From the NCBI GenBank assembly GCA_029216955.1, contig JANAVB010016200.1, forward strand, positions 601,675 through 665,674: a stretch of DNA of 64,000 nt, given 5' to 3'. A model generated the notes under the pieces. The model was given only the letters and a program-made list of their open reading frames with translations, made no database searches and was not told the DNA's origin. How positions within the stretch are numbered: the first letter of the stretch is position 1; each line of letters begins with the position of its first letter. Made by a program: the position numbers and the translations under genes. Below are positions 38,344 through 49,917 of the stretch, one piece after another. The DNA comes from Iris pallida (lineage: Eukaryota > Streptophyta > Magnoliopsida > Asparagales > Iridaceae).

Positions 38344-39729
38344 TCACTAGTACTTGTCTGCGATGCTCTTTTGTGATGCAATTTTGAAACTGTATAAAAG
38401 CAAAACAAATTGTGTATCACCTTTTGCATCCGTTTTCACATTCAGTGGAAAAAAATTCATTTTGTGTATCTTTTACGATGGTGTATCTTTCATGAAGTAT
38501 TTGTTTGTCTCTTTATTTATGCAATGACTTTATTTAGGAAAACTTTATGGTCTCATCCATTTAAAATATTTTAAAAGGGTTTATGAATTTGTTTTTTTAG
38601 TTTTTGGTGCCTAACATACTGAAGACTAAATAGAGTTTAGAGTATAACAATGTTTTGGTGTGTTGACGTAGTGAAAGTCTAACTTGGGTGAATAATGGAA
38701 AACGAACATGTAAGAGAGTAACAGTATATATACACTAGTAAAAATGGAGCTGCCTTACCTGGGAGTTGGGGGAGTTAGCCTGGGACCCTGGTGTGCAGCC
38801 GGGGGAAGAGAGATGCGGTGGACCTTGGGTACAGGAAGGGTCGGTAGCTGGAGGAAGGTGGACGACAATGCTCCAATGCCGGAGCGGGCGGATTACGGAG
38901 GGGACTCAAAGGGAGTAAAGTGGTCGACAAAAAGTTCGTCGTCTACAGAGAGAACTACGGGCGGTGTAATGCCATTGACAGGGGAAAGGAGATCAATGGA
39001 GGCAGCGAGTTCTCTTGTATCGGATACAAGACGTCTACGAATAGCGGTTTTGACGCGGTATATTAACCAATCTAGTATCTCTAGGGGCAGGCAAGAAGGT
39101 GGACGTGGTCAATGTAGAGTCGAGGCGTGCTACAATGGCAGAGAAAGGCAAACAACTTATGGTAGATCAGGTAGTTAGCAAGTCATGGCCGGAGTGCTGG
39201 CACTATATTTAAATATGTAATATAAGTAGTATTTTAAATATATAATCAGAAATTACTTTAATAAAGGAATAAACCTAATATAGTTATTAGTATGCAAACA
39301 CATTTCCAAATATATTACCTAGTAGGTATAAATAAAATCTTTGAATATATTTTAACCTATAGTGAATATGAATAGGACCTAATTAAATAAATAATATAAT
39401 TAGGAATTATAAAGTAGATAAATAAGTAATAAATCAATCAATAAATAGTAGCTTAATATATTTTTTGGGATCGATAGGCTTGAATAGAGCATGGCTCCCG
39501 CAATTTCAATGCAGCATTTGATGTAAATTCAGGCAAGTATAACTTGTCTTATATGTACAGTTTATTTATATGCATGTCCTCCATTATTCGATTGGTAAAT
39601 ATCTATTTTTCTGTTACGTTTAGTTGTTGTCTTGCCCTGCTATATTTTCATATTTTGTTCCATATCACTTGTTTGTCATAAATTGTTTGTAAATTTCAAT
39701 ATATGATTTTGTTAGTATTCTGTTAGGTA
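38344..39729. other. Unassigned DNA with one GC-richer ORF
   Basis: The plus-strand frame 38744-39178 (144 codons) is compositionally unlike its AT-rich surroundings. It starts just after cactagtaaaaatgg, a CACTA-like end string at 38733. Near its end, a Gly/Arg-rich run followed by CYNGRERQTTYG looks like a damaged retroviral zinc knuckle. I treat it as a possible gag remnant only. The rest is AT-rich with no gene. Confidence 0.3.
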
Positions 39730-39912
39730 CCTTTGAGTAGGGGTGAGCAAATACCGACCGCTACCGAAAAATCGACCGAATATCGATTAAAAATATTCCA
39801 AAAAATTGAACCGAAATTATGTACCGATACCGAATTACCGAACCGATTAAAATATGGTATAATGGTAGTGGTAACGGTTTGAATGTAATACCATACCGAA
39901 AATACCGAACCG

Positions 39913-39915
<3 letters not shown>

Positions 39916-39979
<64 letters not shown>
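39916..39979. repeat. TA microsatellite at MULE left edge
   Basis: This (TA)n run ends exactly where the left inverted repeat begins. A matching (TA)n (62016-62072) begins where the right arm ends, so the insertion target was a TA tract and the target duplication cannot be measured. Confidence 0.95.
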
Positions 39980-39981
<2 letters not shown>

Positions 39982-40228
39982 TCGTTCTACAATACATCCG
40001 CTGGAAATGGATGTATCGATACATCCGAAATCTGGACCGTTGGATGTTGATCCAATGGTTCGGATTGAATAATAGTGTAGAAACATCATGCTGATTTAGA
40101 CTTTTGACCTGTTGGTAACTTGCTTTAGCAGGTCATTCTTTACTTTAATTTTTTCAATGAACACCCTAAATTAACTCATATTTACTCTCTCAAAAGTCCA
40201 TCCAATTTAATATTTCATAATTTTTTTT

Positions 40229-40492
40229 TTGGTTACAGGCCGTCGTGGTGGTGGTGTTGGTGGTTGTGGTAGAAAGAGAAACGGAGATGAACAAGGAAAT
40301 AAGAATCGGTCCGGATCGCGTCGAACGTCGTCGAGCCCTCCTAGAACAACGAGGAGTACCAGCTGCGCCGAGAAGAATCGGTCCGCTTCGCATCGGACGT
40401 CGTCGAAACCTCCTCGAACAAGAAGAAGTACCAGCGGCGCCGCTCTAATTTTACTATCCATGCCATTGTCAGAAATCTTATTTTTCATCTAA
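40229..40492 (+). CDS. R/S-rich small ORF in left arm (strand uncertain)
   Basis: This 87-codon frame without an ATG is preceded by tttttttggttacag, which looks like a splice acceptor, so it could be a later exon. The product is Arg/Ser/Gly-rich with a 66-base tandem duplication (SRRTSSSPPRTTRSTS then HRTSSKPPRTRRSTS). The opposite strand is also open across 40190-40488, giving two copies of a 22-residue unit with GG(F/L)DDVR. The same ORF is kept in the right arm, and a shorter third copy with related text lies at 60545-60665. I cannot decide the coding strand; conservation may reflect arm-to-arm homogenisation rather than function. Confidence 0.3.
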   Translation: MVTGRRGGGVGGCGRKRNGDEQGNKNRSGSRRTSSSPPRTTRSTSCAEKNRSASHRTSSKPPRTRRSTSGAALILLSMPLSEILFFI

Positions 40493-40679
40493 TAATTTTA
40501 TATTTTGTTAATAAAGCTACATGTCACGGTGGTGGTGGTGAACTGAGAAAACCTGCTTCTGAGGTCGGGAGGATCATCTGCTCACTTATTTTTAAAAAAA
40601 AAATCTGTATTGATCGGACGAAATATTTTTTACTTTTCTAATGATAATTTTTTCGAAGAGAATATTTTATTTGGACGGT

Positions 40680-41010
40680 GAATGGACACTCTCTTTGCTT
40701 TTAACACGGAGGATGGCCATTCTCTTTGCTTTTAACACGGCGAATAGACGGAGAATGGTCATTCTCTTTGCTTTTCACATGGCGAATGGACGGAGAATGG
40801 CCGTTCTCTTTGCTTTTAACACGGCGAATGGACGGAGAATGGCCATTCTCTTTGCTTTTCACACGGCGAATGGACGGAGAATGGCCGTTCTCTTTGCTTT
40901 TAACACGAAGAATGGACATTCTCAAGGAGAATGGCCATTCTCCGTTCCTTTAACATGGAGAATGGCCATTCTCCGTTCTTTGAAAACGGAGAACGGACAC
41001 TCTGTGCTTT
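40680..41010. repeat. Palindromic minisatellite, left arm
   Basis: About seven units of ~40 bases are built from ggagaatggccattctctttgctttt-acacggcgaatggac. Each holds the perfect 16-base palindrome GAGAATGGCCATTCTC or a near variant. Frames through it on both strands are repetitive and not real genes. The same motif recurs in the right arm and at 57805-57955. Confidence 0.9.
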
Positions 41011-41045
41011 TAACAAAGTATGGTACATTTAGGACTGAAAATGTT

Positions 41046-42323
41046 CAAGTATCTCATATTTTTTTTACCAAATATTTATAGTATTTTTAATATCATTTAC
41101 CATAGTACATTCATTTAATATTAAATCATTTTCAAGATAATCCGAATATCATTTTATCAGGCTTTCACTGTATGGCTGAACAAAATTTCTTGCGAATGTT
41201 TGAATATAATTAACCTACTATCAAAGAGAATTTTTCTTACATTACATTATGTATTACACTGGCATCGACTTCATACTGATGGCATCGATGTACTGATGGC
41301 AATAACAAAGGATGAACAGGCAGGATTACAATTATGTTTTCTCAAAAACAAGGGATGAACAGGCAGGATTACAATTTTGCTTCAACAATAACAAGGGATA
41401 AAGAGGCAATGGCATCGAATTCATACTGATGGCATCGATGTAATAATTTTTTACAGAAAGCAAAATACATTACAATCAAATAAAGTTTCAGTGATCCCAG
41501 GAATGCATCCGTAATGAGGCCACCTGTAAACCCTAGGAATGCACCCAGGACTCATAAAATATGTGATGGGCATCTGCAAATCAAAAGAATACACCAAAAT
41601 ATCAATATCATCTATGAAGGCCAACTACTAACCAAATAAACGCTTCAACCAAAAAATCATAATCAAATTAAGTATACTTCATTCCAAGTCCAATAAACTG
41701 CATAATTCACGTTACAGTAATCTGCATAATTCACGTTACAGTAATCTGTCCAATCCACGTTACAGTAATCTGCCCAATCCACGTTAGTAATTCAACATAG
41801 AACCTGCATAATTCACAATACAATAATCCAAATAAATATCAGACCTACTCTAAATTCAAGACCATATTACATTTTCAAAACAAATTACGAACTATGCACT
41901 TAGTACAAGCAAAAAGTTTAGTCTTATAATATTTCAAACACAAAATTTAGTTTGTCCGCCATGACCAACAAATATTCAGAACCATATTACAAGTCAAATA
42001 TTACATCCAAATTGAAATAAGAGACATTCAAAACTCAAAAGATGAATCTTCATAGCCGTCTCCATCTTCTTTTTCTTGTTTCTTTTTCTTTTTTTCCTAC
42101 TTCTTCTTTTTTCTCAAAATATCCTTCACCTACACCTTGAGGGACGGATTAAGAAAAATTATAGTCAGTATTGACTCACTTTATATGTAGAAATGACATC
42201 CAGAAACATAAATAGAAGTATCAAAGTGATAGCTAGCATTAAAGTGTCAATGTGCACAGTGTGTATTTTTACATAAGAGTTTGGGCTAGCCCCATTTACC
42301 TTCTTCACGAGGGAAGGAAAATT
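41046..42323. other. Non-coding MULE interior with tandem repeats
   Basis: No gene is supported. Four imperfect ~24-base units of cataattcacgttacagtaatctg lie at 41700-41795, and 'actgatggcatcgatgta' / 'gggatgaacaggcaggattaca' words repeat at 41265-41450. A Lys/Glu-rich minus-strand stretch at 42030-42130 might be a last exon of the neighbouring gene. Confidence 0.45.
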
Positions 42324-43707
42324 TTATTCTTGGTCAGCAAATTCAATCTCTATCTGGTTAATCTTATCCAGAATCAATTTCTGGTTGTCGGATATAGTCT
42401 TCATCTCTTTGAAGACATTCTCAAAGTTTGCAGCAACAAAATTGTATAGGTCATCAACCCTGTCCTTAGTATTTTTGATTCCATAAGTTGATGGTTTTCC
42501 AGATGTTGATGGTTTGCTTGCAGCTGCTGTCCGTTTTCCAAACATTCGAGTGAAGGTTAGTTTTCTCATGGGGGCCTTTGTTTTTAATATAAACATCCCC
42601 TGCTAAGCTTGGGACAGAATGTTTATTAGCCATCGAGCATACAAATCCTCCGAAAGGGAGAGCTGTCCTTGCAGTTGTTTTTCCTACGAGATGCATCATT
42701 CTACTGAACATGTAGGAACCTATATCCATCCTTTTTTTCTTCCCCATATAATAAAGAAATTTTACTCTCTCGGGATGGATGGAAAACTCATGTCCAGTAG
42801 GGTTGAGTGTTTGAGATACGTAGGCATGCAACAATTTATACAAAGTTTTTAATTGATCTTTGTATACATTTTGAGGGATCTTGGCACCTATCGAAACACC
42901 TATAATCTCATGAACTGCATCCGTCATGGAAACATTATCAATATCTTTCATATCAAACTCAGGAACTGGATCAAATCCATAAAATTCGTTGATGACAGCA
43001 GCATTTACCCTAATCAGTTTCCCTCTCAGAAACACCAGTGGTTGATCCTCTTCTTTTTCTTTAATTTCAGCCAGAAGATTTGAGTAAAATTCTCTTACTA
43101 TTGTTTGGAAGATTTTCTCAAGACAGAATTTGTTCAGTTTCTCCAATTGATAGAATTTCAATATATCCAGGAAAGCTTCATCTTCGACATCATCCATCTT
43201 AATTGATCTTTCAGGCATAACAGCCTTTTTCTTGAAATATTTAATATAAATCTTCTTAGTTTTTGAGTCTTTAAATTTTTTTACCTCCTCTCCAGCCTGG
43301 GACTTATTTGATGATTGCTCTTCCTCTTCATTTTCCTCTTCTGATGAGGATTCAAAATCCATAGAGTACGCTGATGACTCTGTATCCGTTGCCACCTTAG
43401 CCTTCGCTTGAGTATGCCTTCGATCTTCATAAGTTGAGTCTTCCGACGACTCTGTATCAAAGATAGATTTTTCGGTCTTTGTCGAGCAATGAGTGATTTT
43501 AGCCTTTTTTGCACGTGGCTTGGCTGTCGCCTCCGCCTTCATCGTCGCTGCCGCCGCCGCTGCTTCCGCCGCTGCCCTTTCGGCCTCTGCCCTAGCGACC
43601 ATAATCTTGGTTTTCGCCGCCCTTGCAAGTTCTGCCCTTCGGGCCTGTATTGCATCCCTTTGTGGATTCTTCCCCTTCGGCGACGGTCGTTGTTTCTTCG
43701 ACGGCAT
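42324..43707 (-). pseudogene. Putative plant transposon domain protein, one frameshift
   Basis: The minus-strand frame opens at ATG 43707. It starts with a basic Ala/Arg-rich N-terminus (residues 1-70), then an acidic Ser/Glu-rich linker with SSSEEENEEEEQ (~105-130). From ~190 to 385 comes a folded domain with VREFYSNL, VFLRGKLIRVNAAVINEFYGF and FLYYMGKKKRMDIGSYMFSRM. This resembles the 'putative plant transposon protein' domain common in MULE- and retroelement-borne plant ORFs. The frame runs off at 42466, but a second frame (42596-42324) continues naturally from a GGGG run at 42597-42600. One extra G there would explain the break. The tail (~90 codons) is a coiled coil ending EIEFADQE. Full length would be ~461 aa. 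Function is unknown. The homopolymer position leaves a sequencing error possible. Confidence 0.6.
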
Positions 43708-45499
43708 TTTGATTAGAAGAGGGTTTGGGAGAAGGAAGAGGGTTTGAGAAACATAGCATGGTGAGAAATACGGAAAGTAAAGCTGAACTGGAATATAAGA
43801 TACGACAATAAATGTAAAATGTGATTTGAATTATTAAAGCGATATGTGATCTGCTAGGGAGTCATGGTGCTCCCTGAACTGTAGCCGGTGCACCTCTCTC
43901 CACTGCTGCCATAGCTAGCTGATGCAAGTTCTCCATGGTCTGTCGCAGCAATGACCATGGTCTATCATCACGCAATGACCATGGACGGTTCGCACTGTAA
44001 TGCATCTTTGGCATCCTTATGTGTAAGACTATGATCGCTTCGATACGGGTTGCTAGCCCAATATCCGAAGGATCCCAAACTTACTGATATCATAGCTTAT
44101 CACAACACTTGACGGTCGTAATCCGTCCTAATGATGTGCACCATAAATACCATACATAATTCCCTCATTTGAACTACTCGGTTGAATTAAGATGATGTGC
44201 ACCATAAATACCATACATAAATACCTACACTGGACGGTCGCAACAATGTCATAGCTTATTGAGTATATTATATTGACATTGTTTGTCCTCCATTCGGAGT
44301 TGACCGTTCTCGACAGGTTTTGATATTATAACTGTTGTTAGATAGTAGAACTAGACAGCGTTCTACGTCATTTCTGCGGTGTAGGCTGGGACGCTGTCAC
44401 GTTATGGAATGGCTTCTCTGGAACCATCCTGGATGTATAGCTTTGTTAATCGGGGTCCTTTCAACGCAAGTAGCTAGTTCCGATGCAAGTCCTCGCTAAA
44501 CCTGTGCTGATCGAGGAAACTACGTTGTCGACAAGTTGTCCAATACCGTGCGAAGACATATTTCCTTTTAGTTATTAAGACATAGCCTACATTATCTTTG
44601 AAAACTCAACCCCTTTCCCGTGTTTGTGCCCTTGCATTTATCCTTTCATTCGCAACAATATTATCGATTTACCTAGGAAGGGGGTCGAGAAGAGGAGGGT
44701 CAGCCACTCACATTGAGTTTACTTCAGGCGAGAGAATGGATCTTAATTCAACCGTTCCCGTTTGATCGAGTTAATCGATCCCGACCTATCGGTCCCGACC
44801 GAATCGATAGCGACAGTATTCCTTTCTCACGCACCCTATCACGACCCGCACCCGGAGTAAGGGCATGAGTGCGTGACAGCGTCCCAGCCTACACTGCAGA
44901 AACGATGTAGAATGCTGTCTAGTTCTACTATCTAACAACAGTTAGATATTACAACCTATCGAGAATCAAGGGTCATCGTCTAATCCAGCTATGGCAGTCT
45001 ACTCTTGTGTATTGCTCCTTCAACCAATCCATTCCTAGGCCAAGGGACCGATTCGACCCACAGCAAAAGGGTCCTCGTCTAACCCAGCTATAGTCCATGA
45101 TGTCTTGACATTGCCAGTGGCCTTCACACCCTTTCACTGCTTAACAAATGCACGTGACACGGGACGGTGCTTGCTATACTTCGATAGCCCAACAAAACTC
45201 TTTTCTAATGTGTTCGTGCAACGACTTGACAAGCAAGAGCTACGTCAAGCCTAGCATCGAGGGAAATACGACTTAAACTATGGGACAAGCGAATGTTAAT
45301 ATTAATTGTAGTTCCAATTACATTTTAAATAAAAAAGAATACAATTTTAACTTTAACTAGTTTGAAGTAAATGTTAAATCCAAAACTATTTTTAATTTTA
45401 GTAGTCATATTAGTTTCAATAATATTGTAAATTTTAAATTAACATGAATGCCACGGTATTAGAAGCCTAGCTAGATGATGTCACGTTGCTCGGGGCTCG
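43708..45499. other. Non-coding MULE interior with a ~92-bp inverted repeat
   Basis: The segment 44310-44401 is inverted at 44875-44966, with matching text gttgttagatagtagaacta and gtaggctgggacgctgtc, separated by ~470 bases. A ~65-base stretch with gatgatgtgcaccataaata is duplicated at 44132-44215. No gene is supported. Confidence 0.55.
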
Positions 45500-45504
45500 G
45501 TTAG

Positions 45505-48270
45505 TGTAATGCATGTTGTTCGTATTACGTATTTAAGAATACGTGTACGTATTTTATCTCGTATTGGCCATGGTTCATCTTGGTTTGGGTTGGCTTGGGT
45601 TGGTTCGGCTAGGCTTGATTAGCCTTGGTTCATCATGAACCAAGGGTGAACCCCCTACCTACCACAACCAACCCCATTTATTAACCTCTTCCCATTCTCT
45701 CTCCTCATTATTTCCTTTCTTTTTCATTACTCTCCACCACCAACCAAGAAAACCCTAGCCTAGGCAAGTACAATCTTGCTTCATGAAGAAACCCACTATT
45801 TTTATTGTTCTAACCTCTTCTTTGCAACTTTCTAATCCACATTAGAACTTGTCATTTTCTATTTTGAAGCTTGGATTTTTGTAGATCTAGAATTTAGTCA
45901 TTTTCGGATTTTCATGGTTTTGATCTATTAAATTCTCTTGTTTTCAAGTCTTGGTGGTTCCATGTGGTAGAGAATTTTCTTTTACCCAATTTTGACCTTT
46001 GGAAAGTTCGATTTGGACTTGTTTTGACCAAGTTATGGACTTTGGAAGCTTAGGGTTCAACCATGAAGTTCCTGCTGTTTAGAGAAGACAGTGAGCAGTG
46101 CACGAGCTTTTTAGCTTGCGTCACTGAGCTGTACGCGCTCTTTAGCGCAGCGCAGTAGACCCCATATGCTGCCTTTTGGAAGCGTATGACTCGCATACGC
46201 TCGCTTGCTTGACAAGGAGTCGTATGGAGTCCATACGCTACCTTTTTGAGCGTATGACTTGCATACGCTCACTTGGATAGCCATGAGTCGTATGGAGTCC
46301 ATACGCTGCCTTTTGGAGGCGTATGACTCGCATACGCTCGTTTGTGTGACAAGGAGTCGTATGAAGTTCATACGCTGTCTTTTTGGAGCGTATGTCTTGC
46401 ATACGCTCACTTGTGTGACAAGGGGCCGTATGGACCTTATACGCTGCCCTTTATGAGCGTAGGCTTACCTGAGCGTAGGCTTACCTGAGCGTATGACCTT
46501 TGCACTGAGCGTATGGCCTTGGCTGACTTGGTCTTATGTCAGCATGTCACGGCATGGCAGGACAAGCATACCTGGCATGAATTTATTTAATAGGTTTGTT
46601 AATAATAATTGAACACAGCATGGCAGGACAAGCATACCTGGCATGATTATCTCGAATTGCAGTTGCGACGACTAACGTGACATGACCTGACAAAAATGAC
46701 TAACCTGGATACCGTAGATGATTGCGTTTGCACAATAAACCAGTATTGTCTTGTATCATGTCTAGGATGGGATCCCTGAGTACCACGGTCAGGGATACCT
46801 ACTGTAATTAACTAAGAGTAATAAACTAGAATAATTCAGTAGACATGAAGAGATTCCCAGCTACAGGCAATCCCGTTATCTGGGTGCATTAAGTGGACTT
46901 GTAGCCTACCGACGAGTAGGGCACACTTCCAGCACACAGTCATGTGGTGCATCCTTCATAAATGGACATTCGACCTGGATAACTTGGATGGTCTACAGAG
47001 CTTGTGGCTGTTGAAATAATCTTATTGCATCTTACTAGTAACTAGGCCTGTGATAACCCTAGCTAGTTAAAGTATCAAGCCGTACTTTTGATTGGCCGTG
47101 ATTGATTGGATGAAGTTATTCCAGATTAGTCTTATCCTGATCATGTGCAAGATCGTGACAAGCCACGATTATTGATGCTTGCCTTAACAATAACGATCGG
47201 GGGACCAGTTCTGTTCAGGCGAAGGGTTACAACCCCGGTCCTTGTTTGGTTTAAGGATTGTAACCTTGCTCCCAGAGCAGTTCTGTGTCTTCCCTTCGGT
47301 TATTGTCTTATTTGTACCCCGTGCCATGCTTGTCATATTCTATCTTACTTCAGCAACATGATTATCTATAATGGCCTTAACAATAAAGATCAGGAGTCCA
47401 GTTCTGTTCAGGCGAAGGGTTACAACCCCAGTCCTTGTTTGGTTTAAGGGTTGTAACCTGGCTCCCGGAGCAGTTCTGTGTCTTCTCTTCGTTTATTGTC
47501 TTATTACCTTATCCATAGTATTTGAGACGGATTTCCATTCAGGTGAAGGATTGCAACCCCGGTCCTTGTTTGGTTTAAGGGTTGTAGTCTGGCTACTTGA
47601 ATGGTTTCCTCGTACTCAATTATTGTTGTTATTTCTGATAATTTAACTTTAATGTTCCTTACTATATGCTGGTTTTAGTTTCTAAGTGAAGCCTCCTTTG
47701 TGGCACTCGCTCTTTCTGGGGTCTGACCCAGCTGGTTTTGTGTGGCCAGATATCGGAGCAGCTCCAGAGGATCCACCGATCTTCCAGCCAGATGGTGACC
47801 ACTAGACGGAACCCTGGCAACGAGTGGGTTTCTTTTTTTGTCCTCCCACTTATTTGTAAAAATTATTCTTTTGAGGCATTTAGCCGGCGAGCACATGTTA
47901 GCTCGATTGCATCTTTATTTACTGTCTGCCTACGGGCTGTAACATGATTGACAGATCTTAGGGTTGATCATGTATGACTGAACTCTTGCTAGTCCTGGCA
48001 TTTTGTACGACTAGCTTCATGATCATCTAATATGTAATGTATGAGACGCCTTGCTATTATATATTTCGTGCTCTGACATCTTGTAATTACTATTGCTTGC
48101 TTGTGATTGAGATAATAGGCTTGTTCCTGACCTTAGGAGACTGCTGGCTTGTAGTTAAACCCTCATGTATCTAGACAGCCGTGACCGTATAGTGAGATGG
48201 ATTCCATTTCATATACGTAGATGGCTATGTCTGCCCCCGCTCTCCAGTATTCTGGTTCTGTGGCGTGACA
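45505..48270 (+). repeat. 5' LTR of the chromovirus
   Basis: It is 2,766 bp and matches 53271-56142 almost base for base. At 46550-46577 it has a second copy of cggcatggcaggacaagcat... taken from ~70 bases downstream, where the 3' LTR has ~116 other bases (54331-54446). The tail contains three near-repeats of ttcaggcgaagggttacaac (47215, 47408, 47540). Confidence 0.95.
46130..46500. repeat. ~68-bp tandem repeats in chromovirus LTR
   Basis: Four to five units of ~68 bases each contain a hairpin-forming gcgtatgactcgcatacgc and a shorter cgtatgga-tccatacg palindrome. The same array is in the other LTR at 53930-54290. ORFs in this area on both strands are products of the repeat. Confidence 0.9.
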
Positions 48271-48474
48271 TGGTTTAAGTGGTGGCCCATGCAGGTCTTG
48301 TAAATCAAGATATGTGAGGGTTTACCGAATAGATGTCTCAATCAGTATTCGTCCTTGATCTCTGCTCGTATCTTCTGAATTCCTGGATTCTTGTCCTGAT
48401 CATATGCTTGTATCGTTGATCTGTCCTGGTCCTTCCTTATTGTTTCCTATGTCATCTTCTTCAGCGGCATTGTT

Positions 48475-49917
48475 CGTGGTCCTACTGACCAGCAAGGCGG
48501 AGCACCTCCCGCGGACCAGCAGCAACCTGGAGATCAAGCCCAGCATTTCGGAGTAACCTCTAGAGTCGTACCTTCTGGCGGAGAGCCACCAGTCCAGCCA
48601 GTTCAACCAGTAGAACATGATGATGGCACTTTGGTAGGACTCGTCAGGACCTTGATAGCTTCCCAAGACCGGCGTGGAGATGCCTTGTACCAGGCAGTGA
48701 CGGATGCTTTGACCCGGGATGGTCATCAGGGTAACAGCGCGGCCAACAGCTTCAAGCGCCTGAACCCTCCATTCTTTGACCGCAGCGAAGATACGATCGC
48801 CGCGGATGCTTGGCTTCAGGATACCGAAGTGATTCTAGAAGCAGCCAGGACTCCAGAAAATGAGAAGGTGGCCGTAGTGCGCCTACAGTTGTTAGATCTT
48901 GCCCGCAGTTGGTGGGCGGCGCAGGCCGAGGGATTAGTGGCACCCATTGCTTGGGCAGTGTTCAGAGAGAGATTCCAGACGAAGTATTTTGATGCTGTGG
49001 CTCGGTATGACTTACAGACGAGGTTTACCAACCTGAAGCAAGGAGGAAGAACAGTCGATGGTTATGCATCTGAGTTTTCTAGACTCAGTAGGTTTGCCTC
49101 CACCTTGGTGGCAACCGAGTTTGATAGGGCCCAGCGATTCCAGCAGGGGCTGCATTTGGAGATTTTACTAGCAGTTGAGCAGTTCGAACACCAGACATTC
49201 GATGCAGTATTGAGGGCGGCTATGAGGCATGAGTACACCTCCCAGCGGATCGTGGATAGGACCGAAGGTAGGAAGCGGTCCCACAGTCAGATACACCAAT
49301 CATCAGCTCCAGCCCCGGCAGCTAGAGGTTTAACTATTGGAACTCCGAGGCGGGCGGCCTCGGTGACGTCGGTTCAGCATTCTACCCCGACGCACCCTCA
49401 GCAATAGAAGCAGAAGCAGTCTTCCGTAGTGGGATGTTCACACTGCGGGAAGCCAGGGCATGTGGTGTCAGAGTGTCGCAGAGCACAGGGATTGTGCTTG
49501 GTTTGTGGTGCCCCGGACCACAGGGTTGGGAACTGCCCGAATAGGGGGAGTTCATCAGCTTTCTCTGGTCCTTCAGTTAGAGGACCAGCGCCAGTCCAGC
49601 AACAGCAGCAGTTGCAGTACCCGCTCCTGAGGCTATTACTGACGCAGGCCCAGGCATTCCAGCAGCAGAGACCGCAGCAGTATGCTCAGGCCCAAGCCCT
49701 GATCCAGAGCAGGCAGAGGAATTTTCAGCAGAGGGGACCTGCCCCTAGAGGACATGGTCAAGTGCTAGCCTTGACCATGGGAGAAGAAGGAGTAACACCA
49801 GGTGAGGTAGTGGCAGATACTATTCTCGTCAACACCTTTTCAGCTTCAGCTTTATTTGATTCTGGTGCATCGCATTCATTTATGTCTGCACGATTCGCGA
49901 CACGGATAGGATTGTAG
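48475..49917 (+). pseudogene. Chromovirus gag and protease (two in-frame stops)
   Basis: One frame runs from ~48475 (no clear ATG; start uncertain) through the gag domain (WLQDTEVILEAA; LARSWWAAQ; FTNLKQGGRTVDGYASEFSRL). A TAG at 49405-49407 follows. Next come two CCHC-type knuckles, CSHCGKPGHVVSEC and CLVCGAPDHRVGNC, a Gln-rich linker, and protease active site LFDSGASHSF. A second TAG lies at 49915-49917. Gag packages RNA and the protease cuts the polyprotein. Both stops lie in the same reading frame and could each arise by one C-to-T change. Confidence 0.9.

Larger units (their letters stand above)
39980..41035. repeat. Left terminal inverted repeat of the MULE-like element
   Basis: It is inverted relative to 60895-62015. 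The first ~200 bases contain the 18-bp palindrome at 40012-40029. At 40237 an R/S-rich ORF begins, and 40680-41010 is the palindromic minisatellite. Identity appears high but with many small differences and different numbers of minisatellite units. Confidence 0.85.

Noticed and set aside
39729..39738. 10-bp duplication ACCTTTGAGT as a MULE target site at the outer ends
   Set aside because: The 8-bp CCTTTGAG with TAGGGGTGAGC ends gives longer perfect inverted repeats and fits hAT. The outer ~240 and ~680 bases are not inverted copies of each other, unlike the inner arms, so the outer ends belong to a different element.
40641..41081. 146-codon ORF and opposite 74-codon ORF
   Set aside because: They translate the palindromic minisatellite, so the residues repeat with the DNA unit.
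46111..46456. Cys/Tyr-containing repeat ORFs in the chromovirus LTR
   Set aside because: Products of the 68-bp tandem repeats, present on both strands and in both LTRs.
47145..48201. ORFs in the chromovirus LTR tail, repeated at 55015-56046
   Set aside because: LTR sequence; frames are not maintained between the copies.
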